Part shown: positions 1-7,031 of the stretch, piece after piece | How the letters are laid out: every line of letters begins with the position of its first letter | How positions within the stretch are numbered: position 1 is the first letter of the stretch | Assembly: GCA_050288085.1 (NCBI GenBank) | Contig: JBNKDD010000089.1 | Coordinates: 1 to 19,423, forward strand | Length of the DNA: 19,423 bases | Reading direction: 5' to 3' | DNA from: JBNKDD01 sp050288085 | GTDB taxonomy: Bacteria; Chloroflexota; Anaerolineae; Aggregatilineales; UBA3940 | Program-made: the position numbers and the translations under genes | The notes under the pieces: model-generated | Seen by the model: only the letters and a program-made list of their open reading frames with translations | What the model was told of the DNA's origin: nothing | Database searches by the model: none

Positions 1-1
1 C

Positions 2-607
2 TGGGTCGGAGAGGGGGCGGAAGGAGCCAGTTTCTGGCTCAACGTGGTCACCGATCTGCACAATCGCGGCGTAGAGGATATCCTGATTGCCTGTATGGAT
101 GGGCTGTCCGGCTTCAAGGAGGCCATCCAATCCGTCTTTCCTCAAGTTGCCATTCAGCGTTGTGTCATCCATCAGATTCGCAATAGTATGAAATATGTGA
201 GTTGGAAAGACCGCAAGGCCTTTGCTCGGGATTTGCGACAGGTCTATCAGGCCCCCACTCGTGAAGCGGCGGAAAGTGCCTTGCTCGAATTGGCTGACAC
301 CTGGGGGGATAAGTACGCGATTGCTATTCGTTCCTGGGAAAACAACTGGGAAGACCTGGCGACCATGTTCCGGTTTACCCAAGGCATTCGTCGCCTGATC
401 TACACCACCAATATCATTGAGGGCTACAACCGGCAGCTGCGCAAAGTATCCAAGAATCGGGGAGTATTCCCCTCTGACATCGCCATTCGTAAGCTGCTTT
501 GGCTGGCTCACCGCGATATTGCAAAAAAGTGGACGATGCCCATTCCCAATTGGGCTATGATCTTGAACCAGCTTGCCATCCACTTTGATGGCCGGTTCCC
601 TTTATGA
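2..607 (+). CDS. IS256-family (Mutator-type) transposase, C-terminal part, 5' truncated by window edge
   Basis: The product is the DDE-type transposase that cuts and joins the ends of its own element. The frame is open from base 2, so the GTG at 44 is internal and the real start lies upstream. Visible family marks are a CMDGLSGF segment with the second catalytic Asp, the C..H..RNS block (CVIHQIRNSMKYV), the late TTNIIEGYNRQLRK block with the catalytic Glu, and a C-terminal tail of the usual length ending at a TGA. No stop or frameshift is seen in the visible part, so this copy may be intact. It lies 11 nt upstream of the element's terminal sequence, as expected for the last gene of such an element. 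Confidence 0.9.
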   Translation, partial: WVGEGAEGASFWLNVVTDLHNRGVEDILIACMDGLSGFKEAIQSVFPQVAIQRCVIHQIRNSMKYVSWKDRKAFARDLRQVYQAPTREAAESALLELADTWGDKYAIAIRSWENNWEDLATMFRFTQGIRRLIYTTNIIEGYNRQLRKVSKNRGVFPSDIAIRKLLWLAHRDIAKKWTMPIPNWAMILNQLAIHFDGRFPL

Positions 608-1186
608 AATGATGCTATTTACACAGAATACTTGACACAACCGCCCACTATGATGAACCAGGTCAACCTCGAAATGGCCCGGCTCCGGCTCATCCCAGGC
701 AATCCGCCCGGCAGGAATGGCCCGCGCCAGCCGGTTAGCCTGCTCTGGCCCCCGGCGCGGTAAACGCGGGCGATCCCGCGGCACATCGGCTAGCAGCCGC
801 CGCACCGTCGAAACGCTCACCCGCTCTAACTGCTGTCTGACCTCGCTGGTCAGAGTCAGTTCTCCATGCCGCTCCAACTGTTCGGCGGTCTCCAACAGCG
901 CCGGCTGTACCCGTTCCGCACACACCCAATCCAGACTTTCCGCCACTAGCTTGACCACCCCCTTCATCTCTGTCCCATAGCTCTTTCCCCGCTGCTCCTG
1001 TCTCGCCTCCCGTTTGATCTCCTGGCCCATTAACCGCACCAGGCTTTTGCGATGCAGTCCCGTCACGACCTCCATTTCATCCAGCAGCTTGCTTCTCTCT
1101 TCTCTTTCTGCCTTCCGATACCGCTGCTGCATCTTTCTCAGGTATTTGTAGCGCTCTTCTATGCTCATTCGCTCGTCGTCCGACAT
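602..1186 (-). pseudogene. Integrase-type (rve) transposase, N-terminal part, interrupted by the IS256-family element
   Basis: The product is the first ~180 residues of a transposase with a retroviral-integrase-type catalytic core. It starts with a basic, coiled-coil-like stretch, then a helix-turn-helix-like segment (TGLHRKSLVRLMG) and a second DNA-binding region ending VSVSTVRRLLAD. It then enters the catalytic core at PGHFEVDLVHHSG, where the Asp of EVDLV is the likely first catalytic Asp. After that Gly the frame reads into the end of the IS256-family element, so the last ~13 residues are not native. The rest of the core, with the remaining catalytic Asp and Glu, is missing, so the protein cannot be an active transposase. 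The ATG at 1186 fits the family. Confidence 0.8.
618..642. repeat. Putative terminal inverted repeat of the IS256-family element (right end)
   Basis: The sequence from TTTACACAG to GACACAACC follows the transposase stop codon by about 10 nt and matches the general form of IS256-family ends. Its partner at the left end lies outside the window, so the repeat is judged from resemblance and position only. Confidence 0.5.
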
Positions 1187-1195
1187 GCTTCACCC

Positions 1196-1242
1196 CGGTA
1201 ACATTTTCTTTTGAGTGAACCATATCGCGTCGGTAACATTTT
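1196..1242. repeat. Two direct repeats (CGGTAACATTTT), likely terminal transposase-binding sites of the interrupted element
   Basis: The 12-mer CGGTAACATTTT occurs at 1196-1207 and again at 1231-1242, 35 bp apart. Each copy is followed by a looser shared tail (TGAGTGAA versus TGAATGAA). They lie just upstream of the minus-strand transposase start, where integrase-type insertion sequences often carry repeated transposase-binding sites. The outer repeat probably marks the right end of the interrupted element, within about 20 bp of 1255. Confidence 0.55.
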
Positions 1243-1282
1243 AGCTGAATGAATGCGGTTGGTTTTCCTATGATTTCTGTCG

Positions 1283-1291
1283 TGCTATACT
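1283..1291 (+). promoter_or_regulatory. Possible extended -10 promoter element for the eight-gene operon
   Basis: TGCTATACT is an extended -10 motif (TGn plus TATACT). A weak -35-like TTTTCC lies 17 bp upstream at 1263-1268. The identical 9-mer recurs at 1322-1330, overlapping possible start codons of the first gene. If the first copy is used, the leader is about 35 nt. The site sits roughly 40 bp downstream of the transposon terminal repeats, so the native upstream region of this operon may have been replaced. Confidence 0.35.
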
Positions 1292-1332
1292 GAGGCGAGC
1301 TTTTCCGTGATTCAGCACCTATGCTATACTGC

Positions 1333-1599
1333 ATGATGAACAACCAACGAGACTGGCAAGCCTATTGGCTGGAAACTTTACAAACCTGGGAAGGCCGGAT
1401 CGAAGAAGCCGGATTAGGCGGTATCGCACACACAATTCTGGATGCGACACAGCCTTTACTCCCGCTGCTTGCGCAACTGATATGGCTTTCCCAGCTGGTG
1501 TTTGGCATGATCGGGTATGACGAATCGGTGGGCGTGTTAGCCGAGATGCTGTACACCCACCAGCAAGGCCAGGAAAAAGAAAGAGCTGAGGAGAGATAA
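1333..1599 (+). CDS. Small hypothetical protein, first gene of the membrane operon
   Basis: I do not recognise this family. The protein is about 88 residues. It has a tryptophan-rich polar head (RDWQAYWLETLQTWEGR), a hydrophobic centre of about 25 residues (from ILDATQPLLPLL through WLSQLVFGMIG) that could be one membrane helix or an amphipathic membrane-contacting segment, and a charged tail rich in Gln, Glu and Arg. The start is uncertain: in-frame ATGs lie at 1321, 1333 and 1336 and none has a clear ribosome-binding site. The next gene begins 4 nt after the stop with a good GAGGAGAG site that overlaps this gene's end, so the two are probably co-translated. That linkage is the main evidence that it is real. 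Confidence 0.6.
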   Translation: MMNNQRDWQAYWLETLQTWEGRIEEAGLGGIAHTILDATQPLLPLLAQLIWLSQLVFGMIGYDESVGVLAEMLYTHQQGQEKERAEER

Positions 1600-1603
1600 C
1601 AAC

Positions 1604-2356
1604 ATGCCAGATTTAAACCCAAACCTGCTGGCGCTGCTTTTTGTCGGGGGTGGCCTTGTTGTATTTTTGATCTTCGCAGCTCTGGCCCGCCGAGGGTTGA
1701 AATTACACTTACGCCCCTTGAACGCCTTCGATGCTTTGACCAATCAGGTTGGGCAGGCTATCGAGAGCGGCGGTCGGGTTCACGTCTCATTGGGAAAAAA
1801 CAGCCTGATCGATGAGGATACAGGAACAACCCTGGCCGGTTTGGAAATGCTTGATGCTGTCACCGCAAGCTCGGCCATCAGCGACCAATCACCGGTCGCC
1901 ACCACAGCCGATGCCACCACCTTATTCTTAATGGGTGATACCATGCGGCGGGCTTATGAACGGAGCAAGCAGCCGGGGAAATACGAGCCGACTGCCGTCC
2001 GATTGATATCCTTTGACCCGGTCGCGCTGGCGGGTGGCGTTACCAGTTTGATCCCGGATGATGACGTCCGGGCCAACGTGCTGATCGGATCGTTTGGCCC
2101 AGAAGTCGTTCTGATGGCAGAAGCCGGACGGCGACAGCGCATCCCGCAGACAATCGGCAGTGATCGACTGGAAGCCCAGGCTACCGCTTACGCGATGGCG
2201 GACTACCCATTAATCGGTGAAGAAATCTATACGGCACGCGCCTATATAAAGGGCGATTCACCCTCTATGGGCAGCATCGCTGTACAGGATATCCTGCGCT
2301 GGGTTGCAATTGGTGCCATTGTGGTCGGCCTGATTATCAAAACGCTTGGGGGATAA
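1604..2356 (+). CDS. DUF6754-like membrane-anchored protein
   Basis: This 250-residue protein has a membrane helix near residues 6-27, a soluble centre of about 190 residues, and a second helix near 226-246. Recognition as DUF6754 rests on the LHLRPLNAFDALTNQVGQAI segment just after the first helix, followed by a GGRVHVSLG block and TLAGLEMLD, an order I associate with that family; its function is unknown. The basic residues straight after helix 1 (ARRGLKLHLR) suggest that the soluble domain faces the cytoplasm. The ATG at 1604 follows GAGGAGAG at good spacing. It is part of the operon; a 146-nt structured gap separates it from the next gene, the longest gap in the block. Confidence 0.7.
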   Translation: MPDLNPNLLALLFVGGGLVVFLIFAALARRGLKLHLRPLNAFDALTNQVGQAIESGGRVHVSLGKNSLIDEDTGTTLAGLEMLDAVTASSAISDQSPVATTADATTLFLMGDTMRRAYERSKQPGKYEPTAVRLISFDPVALAGGVTSLIPDDDVRANVLIGSFGPEVVLMAEAGRRQRIPQTIGSDRLEAQATAYAMADYPLIGEEIYTARAYIKGDSPSMGSIAVQDILRWVAIGAIVVGLIIKTLGG

Positions 2357-2358
2357 GT

Positions 2359-2479
2359 GAAACCGGCTAAAGAAATTCGGGAAAGCGTCAGCTTTTCTCA
2401 ACAATATCTTTCCATTTGTGAGGGTGGATTCACCCGGTTTCCATGCGGTTTTGGGAAAATCTTTTTCAAAAGATTTTCC
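2359..2479 (+). other. Structured intergenic region with three hairpins and a long-range stem
   Basis: The gap between two operon genes holds several pairings visible by eye. Hairpin 1 is GGAAAGC at 2380-2386 with GCTTTTC at 2391-2397 (one G-U pair). Hairpin 2 is GGGTG at 2422-2426 with CACCC at 2431-2435. Hairpin 3 is a perfect 12-bp inverted repeat, 2454-2465 with 2468-2479 (GGAAAATCTTTT). In addition GAAACCGG at 2359-2366 is exactly complementary to CCGGTTTC at 2434-2441, which would enclose hairpins 1 and 2, sharing two bases with hairpin 2. No U-run follows hairpin 3, so a simple terminator is unlikely. It could be an RNA processing or attenuation element, or a small mobile repeat. Confidence 0.5.
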
Positions 2480-2502
2480 TCAAAACACTTAAGGCTGGAA
2501 TC

Positions 2503-3138
2503 ATGAAGCGAATAATCCCTGCTGTAATTGCTATGGGTGTTGGCCTGATTATACTGGCCAGCTACCTGTTTGAGATCAATTCTCTGCTGGCGCTCCGGCT
2601 GGTTTTCACTGATTGGGCGGTTATCCTGGCAGGGTTGGCGGTGATAGCCGGTGGCCTCAACCTGCTGTTGGTGTTGGCCCGCCGAGTCGATCAGATGGCC
2701 CTGGATTGGCCGTACAGTCTGCTGACGGCATTGGCGGCCATCGTCACATTTGGGATCGGCCTGATGGAGGGAATCAAAAACGGCGGCGCGGCACTGTATG
2801 AATCGACCAGCTTCAGCAATGTATTATTTGAGGGGGTAATTGTCACCTCTCAGGCAGCCCTCGCCAGCCTGGTCATGTTCGCATTGGTGGCGGCAGCGGT
2901 GCAGATGGCCCGCTCCAAGCCCAATAACTGGACACTGGCTTTTCTCGGCGTGGTGATTATCAGCCTGGTCGGCTGGCTGCCATTCGCCCCATTGGGCATC
3001 CTGAACCAGTTCCGTGACTGGTTGATCCGTGTACCCGCCGCCGCAGGCGCACGCGGGATTTTGATCGGCGTGGTACTCGGCACACTGGGAATCGGTTTAC
3101 GTGTATTAACCGGGCTAGAGCGCCCGTACAGAGATTGA
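2503..3138 (+). CDS. Multi-pass membrane protein of unknown function (about six helices)
   Basis: I do not recognise the family. From the ATG at 2503 the protein has 211 residues, almost all hydrophobic. Candidate membrane helices lie near residues 4-22, 38-58, 69-88, 113-135, 142-163 and 181-201, with a short Arg-containing tail ending GLERPYRD. An in-frame ATG at 2443 would add 20 residues but lacks a ribosome-binding site and lies at the start of a strong hairpin. The ATG at 2503 has AAGG at 2491-2494 and starts a clean first helix (MKRIIPAVIAM). The stop overlaps a TTG in the next gene's frame. It is presumably the membrane partner of the scaffold protein encoded next. Confidence 0.75.
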   Translation: MKRIIPAVIAMGVGLIILASYLFEINSLLALRLVFTDWAVILAGLAVIAGGLNLLLVLARRVDQMALDWPYSLLTALAAIVTFGIGLMEGIKNGGAALYESTSFSNVLFEGVIVTSQAALASLVMFALVAAAVQMARSKPNNWTLAFLGVVIISLVGWLPFAPLGILNQFRDWLIRVPAAAGARGILIGVVLGTLGIGLRVLTGLERPYRD

Positions 3139-3158
3139 GTAGTTATCGAGAGAATATG

Positions 3159-6100
3159 ATGGCAACCCCTCCTGAGCACGAAGGTTCACCAATCCGATGC
3201 AATATGTGCGGCAAGGAAAACCCTGCCGGGACATTGTATTGTGAGCTGTGTGGCTCGGCCCTCAAGCCGGTGACTCCATCCAGTCAGCCCGAAGCACCAC
3301 CACCGGGAGAGAATGAGCCGACTCTAGACCTGCTCGCTCAACTCAGGGCGGAGATTGAAGCCGACTCGGAAGCAACCGTCATCCATAAACCCGGCAGCGG
3401 GAAAACCGTCGCCGATCTTATTAACGAGATGGAGCCGGATTTTGTGTTTGGTTCTACAGATGAGGAGCCGCCTCAACCGGCATCGGGCAACATACCAGAT
3501 TGGCTCTCCGAAATAGGCGAGCCCGACGATACCGGCGGCGAATCATCAGATTGGTTGACAGCGGATACCACACCGTCTCCTTCCACACCAGACTGGTTAC
3601 AAGAAAGCTTGCCTAATTCCGAAGACCCTAACCCGCCAGTCGAGGATGGTGTACCGGACTGGTTGGCAGAAAGTATTAACGACGACAGTGATAGTGAGGA
3701 CGCTGCAATACCTTCTTCTCCAGCGCCAACGCCCTCACCTTCTATTGAAGAGGCCGTACCGGATTGGCTCTCTGAGAGCCTGGGATCATCACCAGCGCCA
3801 ACGGTAGGAAATAACCCATCTAACGATGATGATGATATGCCGGATTGGTTGGCAGAAGGTCTCTCAGATGACCCGCTCCAGCCATCAGGGCCACCACCGG
3901 CAGCAGCAGATGTACCGGATTGGCTCCCGGCAACCAGCGGCGCAAGCCCGGTCAGGAGCGCGATCCCAGGTTGGCTGCCTGAAAACCGATCATCTCAACC
4001 GGCAGTCGGGTCCACACCGGATTGGCTGCCCGCTAAAGCGCCAGTCAGGTCAGCGCGGCCAGCAAGGCCAGCAGCACCGGCAGCGGCTCCCAGCCCACCA
4101 CCGCCTGCGGCTGCACCTGCCCCGCCCCCACCGCCCGCACCCAAGCCTGAGCCATCAGAGGCTCCGGCGGAATCAGATGTACCGGATTGGTTAATGGCGG
4201 GTGATGACGACGATCTGCCGGACTGGTTAAAAGATGCATCCCCGGCCCCGCCCAAAGCGGCCCCGGCAGCCGAAACGCCTCCGGTGGAATCGGCTAAAGA
4301 GGAACCGGCTTCCGATCTACCTGATTGGCTGAGTGCCGGGGCAGAAGCATCTCCGGTCAGTGAGCCGGAACCCGCCGGGGATCAAGAACCCGACCTGCCT
4401 GATTGGCTCAGCGCCGGAGCAGAAGCATCTCCGGTCAGTGAGCCGGAACCCGCCGGGGATCAAGAACCCGACTTGCCCGATTGGCTGAGTGCCGGGGCAG
4501 AGGTATCTCCGGTCAGTGAGCCGGAACCCACCGGGGATCAAGAACCCGACTTGCCTGATTGGCTGAGTGAGGGAGCAGAGGTATCTCCGGTCAGTGAGCC
4601 GGAACCCACCGGGGATCAAGCACCCGATCTACCCGATTGGTTGAGTGAGGGAGCAGAAGCACCGGCAGCGAGTAAACCGGAACCCACCGGGGAATCAGCA
4701 GCCGATTTACCCGATTGGCTGACCCAGGCCGCGTCGGCTGAGTCTGACGTACCTCCGCCGCCCCCCGCCCCAAGGCCAGTAAGCGAAGGAGCAGCAGGCG
4801 ACTTACCCGATTGGCTGCTTGACGCTTCTCCCGGTGAGCCGGTTAAGGCAGGAGAAACAACCGCACCATCTGACTCAGATGACGCAGACTTGCCCGATTG
4901 GCTGATGACAGCCGGTGAAGAAAAGGCGGCCCAACCTGAACCCTCCGAGCTGGATGTGCTGGAAGATGACGAGTGGCTGGGTATGCTGGATCAGGATAAA
5001 GCCCCGGCAGAACCCGCCGCCGCCGCACCAGCCCCGCGCCCACGCTCAGTAGATGCCGATGATGACTTGCTCGGCTTCATGGATACGCTGGGCATCGGTG
5101 ATGCGGTCCCGCCTGTCGCTCAGGATATGCTGAGTGATGAACCCGAAATCGGATTTGACGGCCTTCCCAGCGAAGAAGAAAAGATCACTGGCGACCTGTC
5201 CGATCTACCCGGTTGGGGACAAGATGAGGAAGCTCGCCCAGACGACATCGAAGTCAGTCCCGAACTACTTGAGGAGATCGGCGATCTGCGCTTTGAGGCT
5301 ATCACCGGACGGCAGCCGCAAGAAACAGACCGCGAACCGGAACTGGTCGGAGCGCTTAAAGACGTGAGCGGGGTAATCCAGCCCGAACTTATCTTTGAGG
5401 GCGGAACCCTGCGCGTCGGGGAGCGGCTCGACACCTTAATAACCAGCAACAATCAGGCCAAGCAGGTCATGATGCTTGAAGAGCTGTTGGCCCGCGAGAC
5501 ATCCGGGGAGCAAGCTACCGAACGCAAAGCCGAACTCCCATTGGTGCGCTGGGTGACCACCCTGATTTTGCTGCTTGCGATTGCGATCCCCAGCCTGACC
5601 GGGATATCGATGGCTGCACCGACAAAAGTACCAAAGAGCATCATAGCCGCCCGACAGCAGATCAGCAGCTTACCGCCGAACGCCAATGTCCTGGTCGCTT
5701 TTGAATACGAACCCGATACGGCGGCGGAGATGGATCCGCTGGTCATGGCGCTGCTCAATGATCTCGCCAACCGGTCCGATATCACCGTCTATACCGTCAG
5801 CACGCAGCCAACCGGCCCGGCGATGGCTCACCGGGCGCTGCAATCGACGAGCAATTTAAATGGGGTAAACCTCGGTTATATTGCCGGGGGACGCAACGGT
5901 ATCAACGCCTTGACGATTGGCAGCATATCGAGCATCCCCTCGCCCTTAGCGACCGATTACGCCGGTGACCCAACCGGCATTACGGGCGACAGCCTGATCA
6001 CCATGCAGCCGTCGATCAACCTGATCATGGTGGTGGCGGCTCGCCAGGAACATTTACAGGCATGGGTCGAACAAGCCGGAAAGCCAACCGGCATCCCGAT

Positions 6101-6344
6101 CATTGCGGCGACCAGCGCCAGTTCTGCACCGATGGCCTATCCTTACCAGCAAAGTGGACAGTTGGTGGCCGTGATCAGCGGCATTAACGAGGCTGCGGCT
6201 TATCCAGGACAGGGGCAGGACATCACCTTGAACATTTTAAGCGCACAGGCTTTTGGAGCGGTGGTGGCCGTGATCGGCATCATCGTTGGGACAGTATTGC
6301 TCGGCCTACGTGCCATACGTGAACAACAGGAGCAAGTCGGATAA
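3159..6344 (+). CDS. Large zinc-ribbon, PDWL-repeat scaffold protein with two membrane helices
   Basis: The product is about 1061 residues and its function is unknown. It opens with a zinc ribbon (Cys14, Cys17, Cys28, Cys31). From about residue 108 to 590 runs a low-complexity acidic, Pro/Ser-rich region with 17 exact PDWL motifs and variants such as SDWL, PGWL and DEWL. Residues ~386-515 hold five 26-residue tandem units. A Pro/Ala-rich linker lies near 305-340. An ordered acidic region follows, then a membrane helix near 799-819, a ~210-residue Rossmann-like domain and a final helix near 1032-1053 with a basic tail. The simplest topology puts both termini in the cytoplasm and the C-terminal domain outside. 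The ATG at 3159 is chosen for GAGAG at 3148-3152; a TTG at 3135 is in frame. It overlaps the next gene by one base (TAATG). Confidence 0.8.
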   Translation: MATPPEHEGSPIRCNMCGKENPAGTLYCELCGSALKPVTPSSQPEAPPPGENEPTLDLLAQLRAEIEADSEATVIHKPGSGKTVADLINEMEPDFVFGSTDEEPPQPASGNIPDWLSEIGEPDDTGGESSDWLTADTTPSPSTPDWLQESLPNSEDPNPPVEDGVPDWLAESINDDSDSEDAAIPSSPAPTPSPSIEEAVPDWLSESLGSSPAPTVGNNPSNDDDDMPDWLAEGLSDDPLQPSGPPPAAADVPDWLPATSGASPVRSAIPGWLPENRSSQPAVGSTPDWLPAKAPVRSARPARPAAPAAAPSPPPPAAAPAPPPPPAPKPEPSEAPAESDVPDWLMAGDDDDLPDWLKDASPAPPKAAPAAETPPVESAKEEPASDLPDWLSAGAEASPVSEPEPAGDQEPDLPDWLSAGAEASPVSEPEPAGDQEPDLPDWLSAGAEVSPVSEPEPTGDQEPDLPDWLSEGAEVSPVSEPEPTGDQAPDLPDWLSEGAEAPAASKPEPTGESAADLPDWLTQAASAESDVPPPPPAPRPVSEGAAGDLPDWLLDASPGEPVKAGETTAPSDSDDADLPDWLMTAGEEKAAQPEPSELDVLEDDEWLGMLDQDKAPAEPAAAAPAPRPRSVDADDDLLGFMDTLGIGDAVPPVAQDMLSDEPEIGFDGLPSEEEKITGDLSDLPGWGQDEEARPDDIEVSPELLEEIGDLRFEAITGRQPQETDREPELVGALKDVSGVIQPELIFEGGTLRVGERLDTLITSNNQAKQVMMLEELLARETSGEQATERKAELPLVRWVTTLILLLAIAIPSLTGISMAAPTKVPKSIIAARQQISSLPPNANVLVAFEYEPDTAAEMDPLVMALLNDLANRSDITVYTVSTQPTGPAMAHRALQSTSNLNGVNLGYIAGGRNGINALTIGSISSIPSPLATDYAGDPTGITGDSLITMQPSINLIMVVAARQEHLQAWVEQAGKPTGIPIIAATSASSAPMAYPYQQSGQLVAVISGINEAAAYPGQGQDITLNILSAQAFGAVVAVIGIIVGTVLLGLRAIREQQEQVG
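4314..4703 (+). repeat. Five tandem 78-bp coding repeats inside the PDWL scaffold gene
   Basis: Units start at 4314, 4392, 4470, 4548 and 4626. Each encodes DLPDWLS followed by a 19-residue acidic Ser/Pro/Glu spacer. The first four are nearly identical at the base level; the fifth has diverged in its spacer. The repeats keep frame, so expansion or contraction changes the protein by whole 26-residue modules. Flanking PDWL motifs are irregularly spaced and have diverged spacers, so this array looks like a recent local expansion. Confidence 0.9.
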
Positions 6345-7027
6345 TGCCTGAAATAACACTGACTCTCGAACAGGCAGACCTGCTTGGCGGCGCACTGGGC
6401 TTCTTTTTCACGGTTGCCTTACTCAGCTATTTGATCGGCGATAATCCCTTATACCGGGTAGCGCTGCATCTATTCGTTGGTGTATCGATTGGCTATGGGG
6501 CATTGGTGGTTTTGTTCCAGGTCTTGCGGCCACGCTTGTTCGCGCCGCTGACCAGCGGTGACGCAGTTCCCATGCTGCTTGCGGGTGTGCCCCTCCTGTT
6601 ATTCATCTTCCTCGTGTTGAAGATCAGCCCGCGAACTGCCGCCCTGGGGAATATCAGCATTGCCTATATGGTCGGCGTGGGAACGGCGGTAGCGGTTGGC
6701 GGTGGCGTCACCGGGACACTGCTCCCGCAGATACAGGCCACCTGGCTGTCCATCTTCCCCGATGCGAATTTTACCTTTATCAATAACGCGATCATTGCAG
6801 CCGGTACGATATTCACACTGCTGTATTTTCAGTTCTGGCTGCGAAAGCAAACATCAAGTGGGGCCGCCGGGCGGGGGATCATCCTCCGGGTGGCCGGAGA
6901 TATCGGGCAAGGATTTTTAGTGCTCACACTTGGCGCCATTTATGGCGGCATGATCCTGTCAGGCATCGCTGTTTTCAGCGAACGCCTGATCACGCTCCGT
7001 CTATGGTTGACCAGTCTCATACAATAG
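6344..7027 (+). CDS. Multi-pass membrane protein of unknown function
   Basis: The 227-residue protein is not a family I can name. Candidate membrane helices lie near residues 14-32, 37-61, 77-96, 104-125, 145-165 and 185-213, with a basic loop after the fifth helix (LRKQTSSGAAGR). The ATG overlaps the scaffold gene's TAA stop by one base, so translation is likely coupled, and the MutL-like gene starts 4 nt after its own stop. Its position between the scaffold and the ASKHA protein suggests that it is a core membrane subunit of the same assembly. It differs in sequence from the 211-residue membrane protein upstream. Confidence 0.75.
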   Translation: MPEITLTLEQADLLGGALGFFFTVALLSYLIGDNPLYRVALHLFVGVSIGYGALVVLFQVLRPRLFAPLTSGDAVPMLLAGVPLLLFIFLVLKISPRTAALGNISIAYMVGVGTAVAVGGGVTGTLLPQIQATWLSIFPDANFTFINNAIIAAGTIFTLLYFQFWLRKQTSSGAAGRGIILRVAGDIGQGFLVLTLGAIYGGMILSGIAVFSERLITLRLWLTSLIQ

Positions 7028-7031
7028 CGAT

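Larger units (their letters stand above)
1..642 (+). mobile_element. IS256-family insertion sequence, 3' part
   Basis: This is the downstream end of an IS256-family element that runs off the left edge of the window. It holds the transposase C-terminal half and a terminal sequence at about 618-642, starting TTTACACAG and running through TTGACACAACC, which resembles IS256-family ends. The right boundary is placed near 642-644 because there the reading of the neighbouring minus-strand transposase changes from a conserved family sequence to unrelated residues. The left end and any target-site duplication are outside the window. Confidence 0.75.

Noticed and set aside
717..980. Plus-strand Arg/Ser-rich frame across the transposase pseudogene
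   Set aside because: It is opposite a recognisable transposase and has the composition of an antisense shadow.
2454..2479. The 12-bp inverted repeat as an intrinsic terminator
   Set aside because: The stem is AT-rich and no U-run follows it; the downstream gene starts only 24 nt later with the same direction and related content.
2443..2502. Longer N-terminus for the first multi-pass membrane protein
   Set aside because: The extra 20 residues are encoded by the hairpin region, lack a ribosome-binding site and precede a well-formed start at 2503.
4314..4703. Regular 78-bp repeats that could suggest a CRISPR-like or satellite array
   Set aside because: The repeats have no unique spacers, keep the reading frame of a long gene and encode a repeated protein module.
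3995..4773. Several antisense open frames, some with repeated 26-residue units
   Set aside because: They mirror the tandem repeats and skewed codons of the scaffold gene and lack ribosome-binding sites and family similarity.
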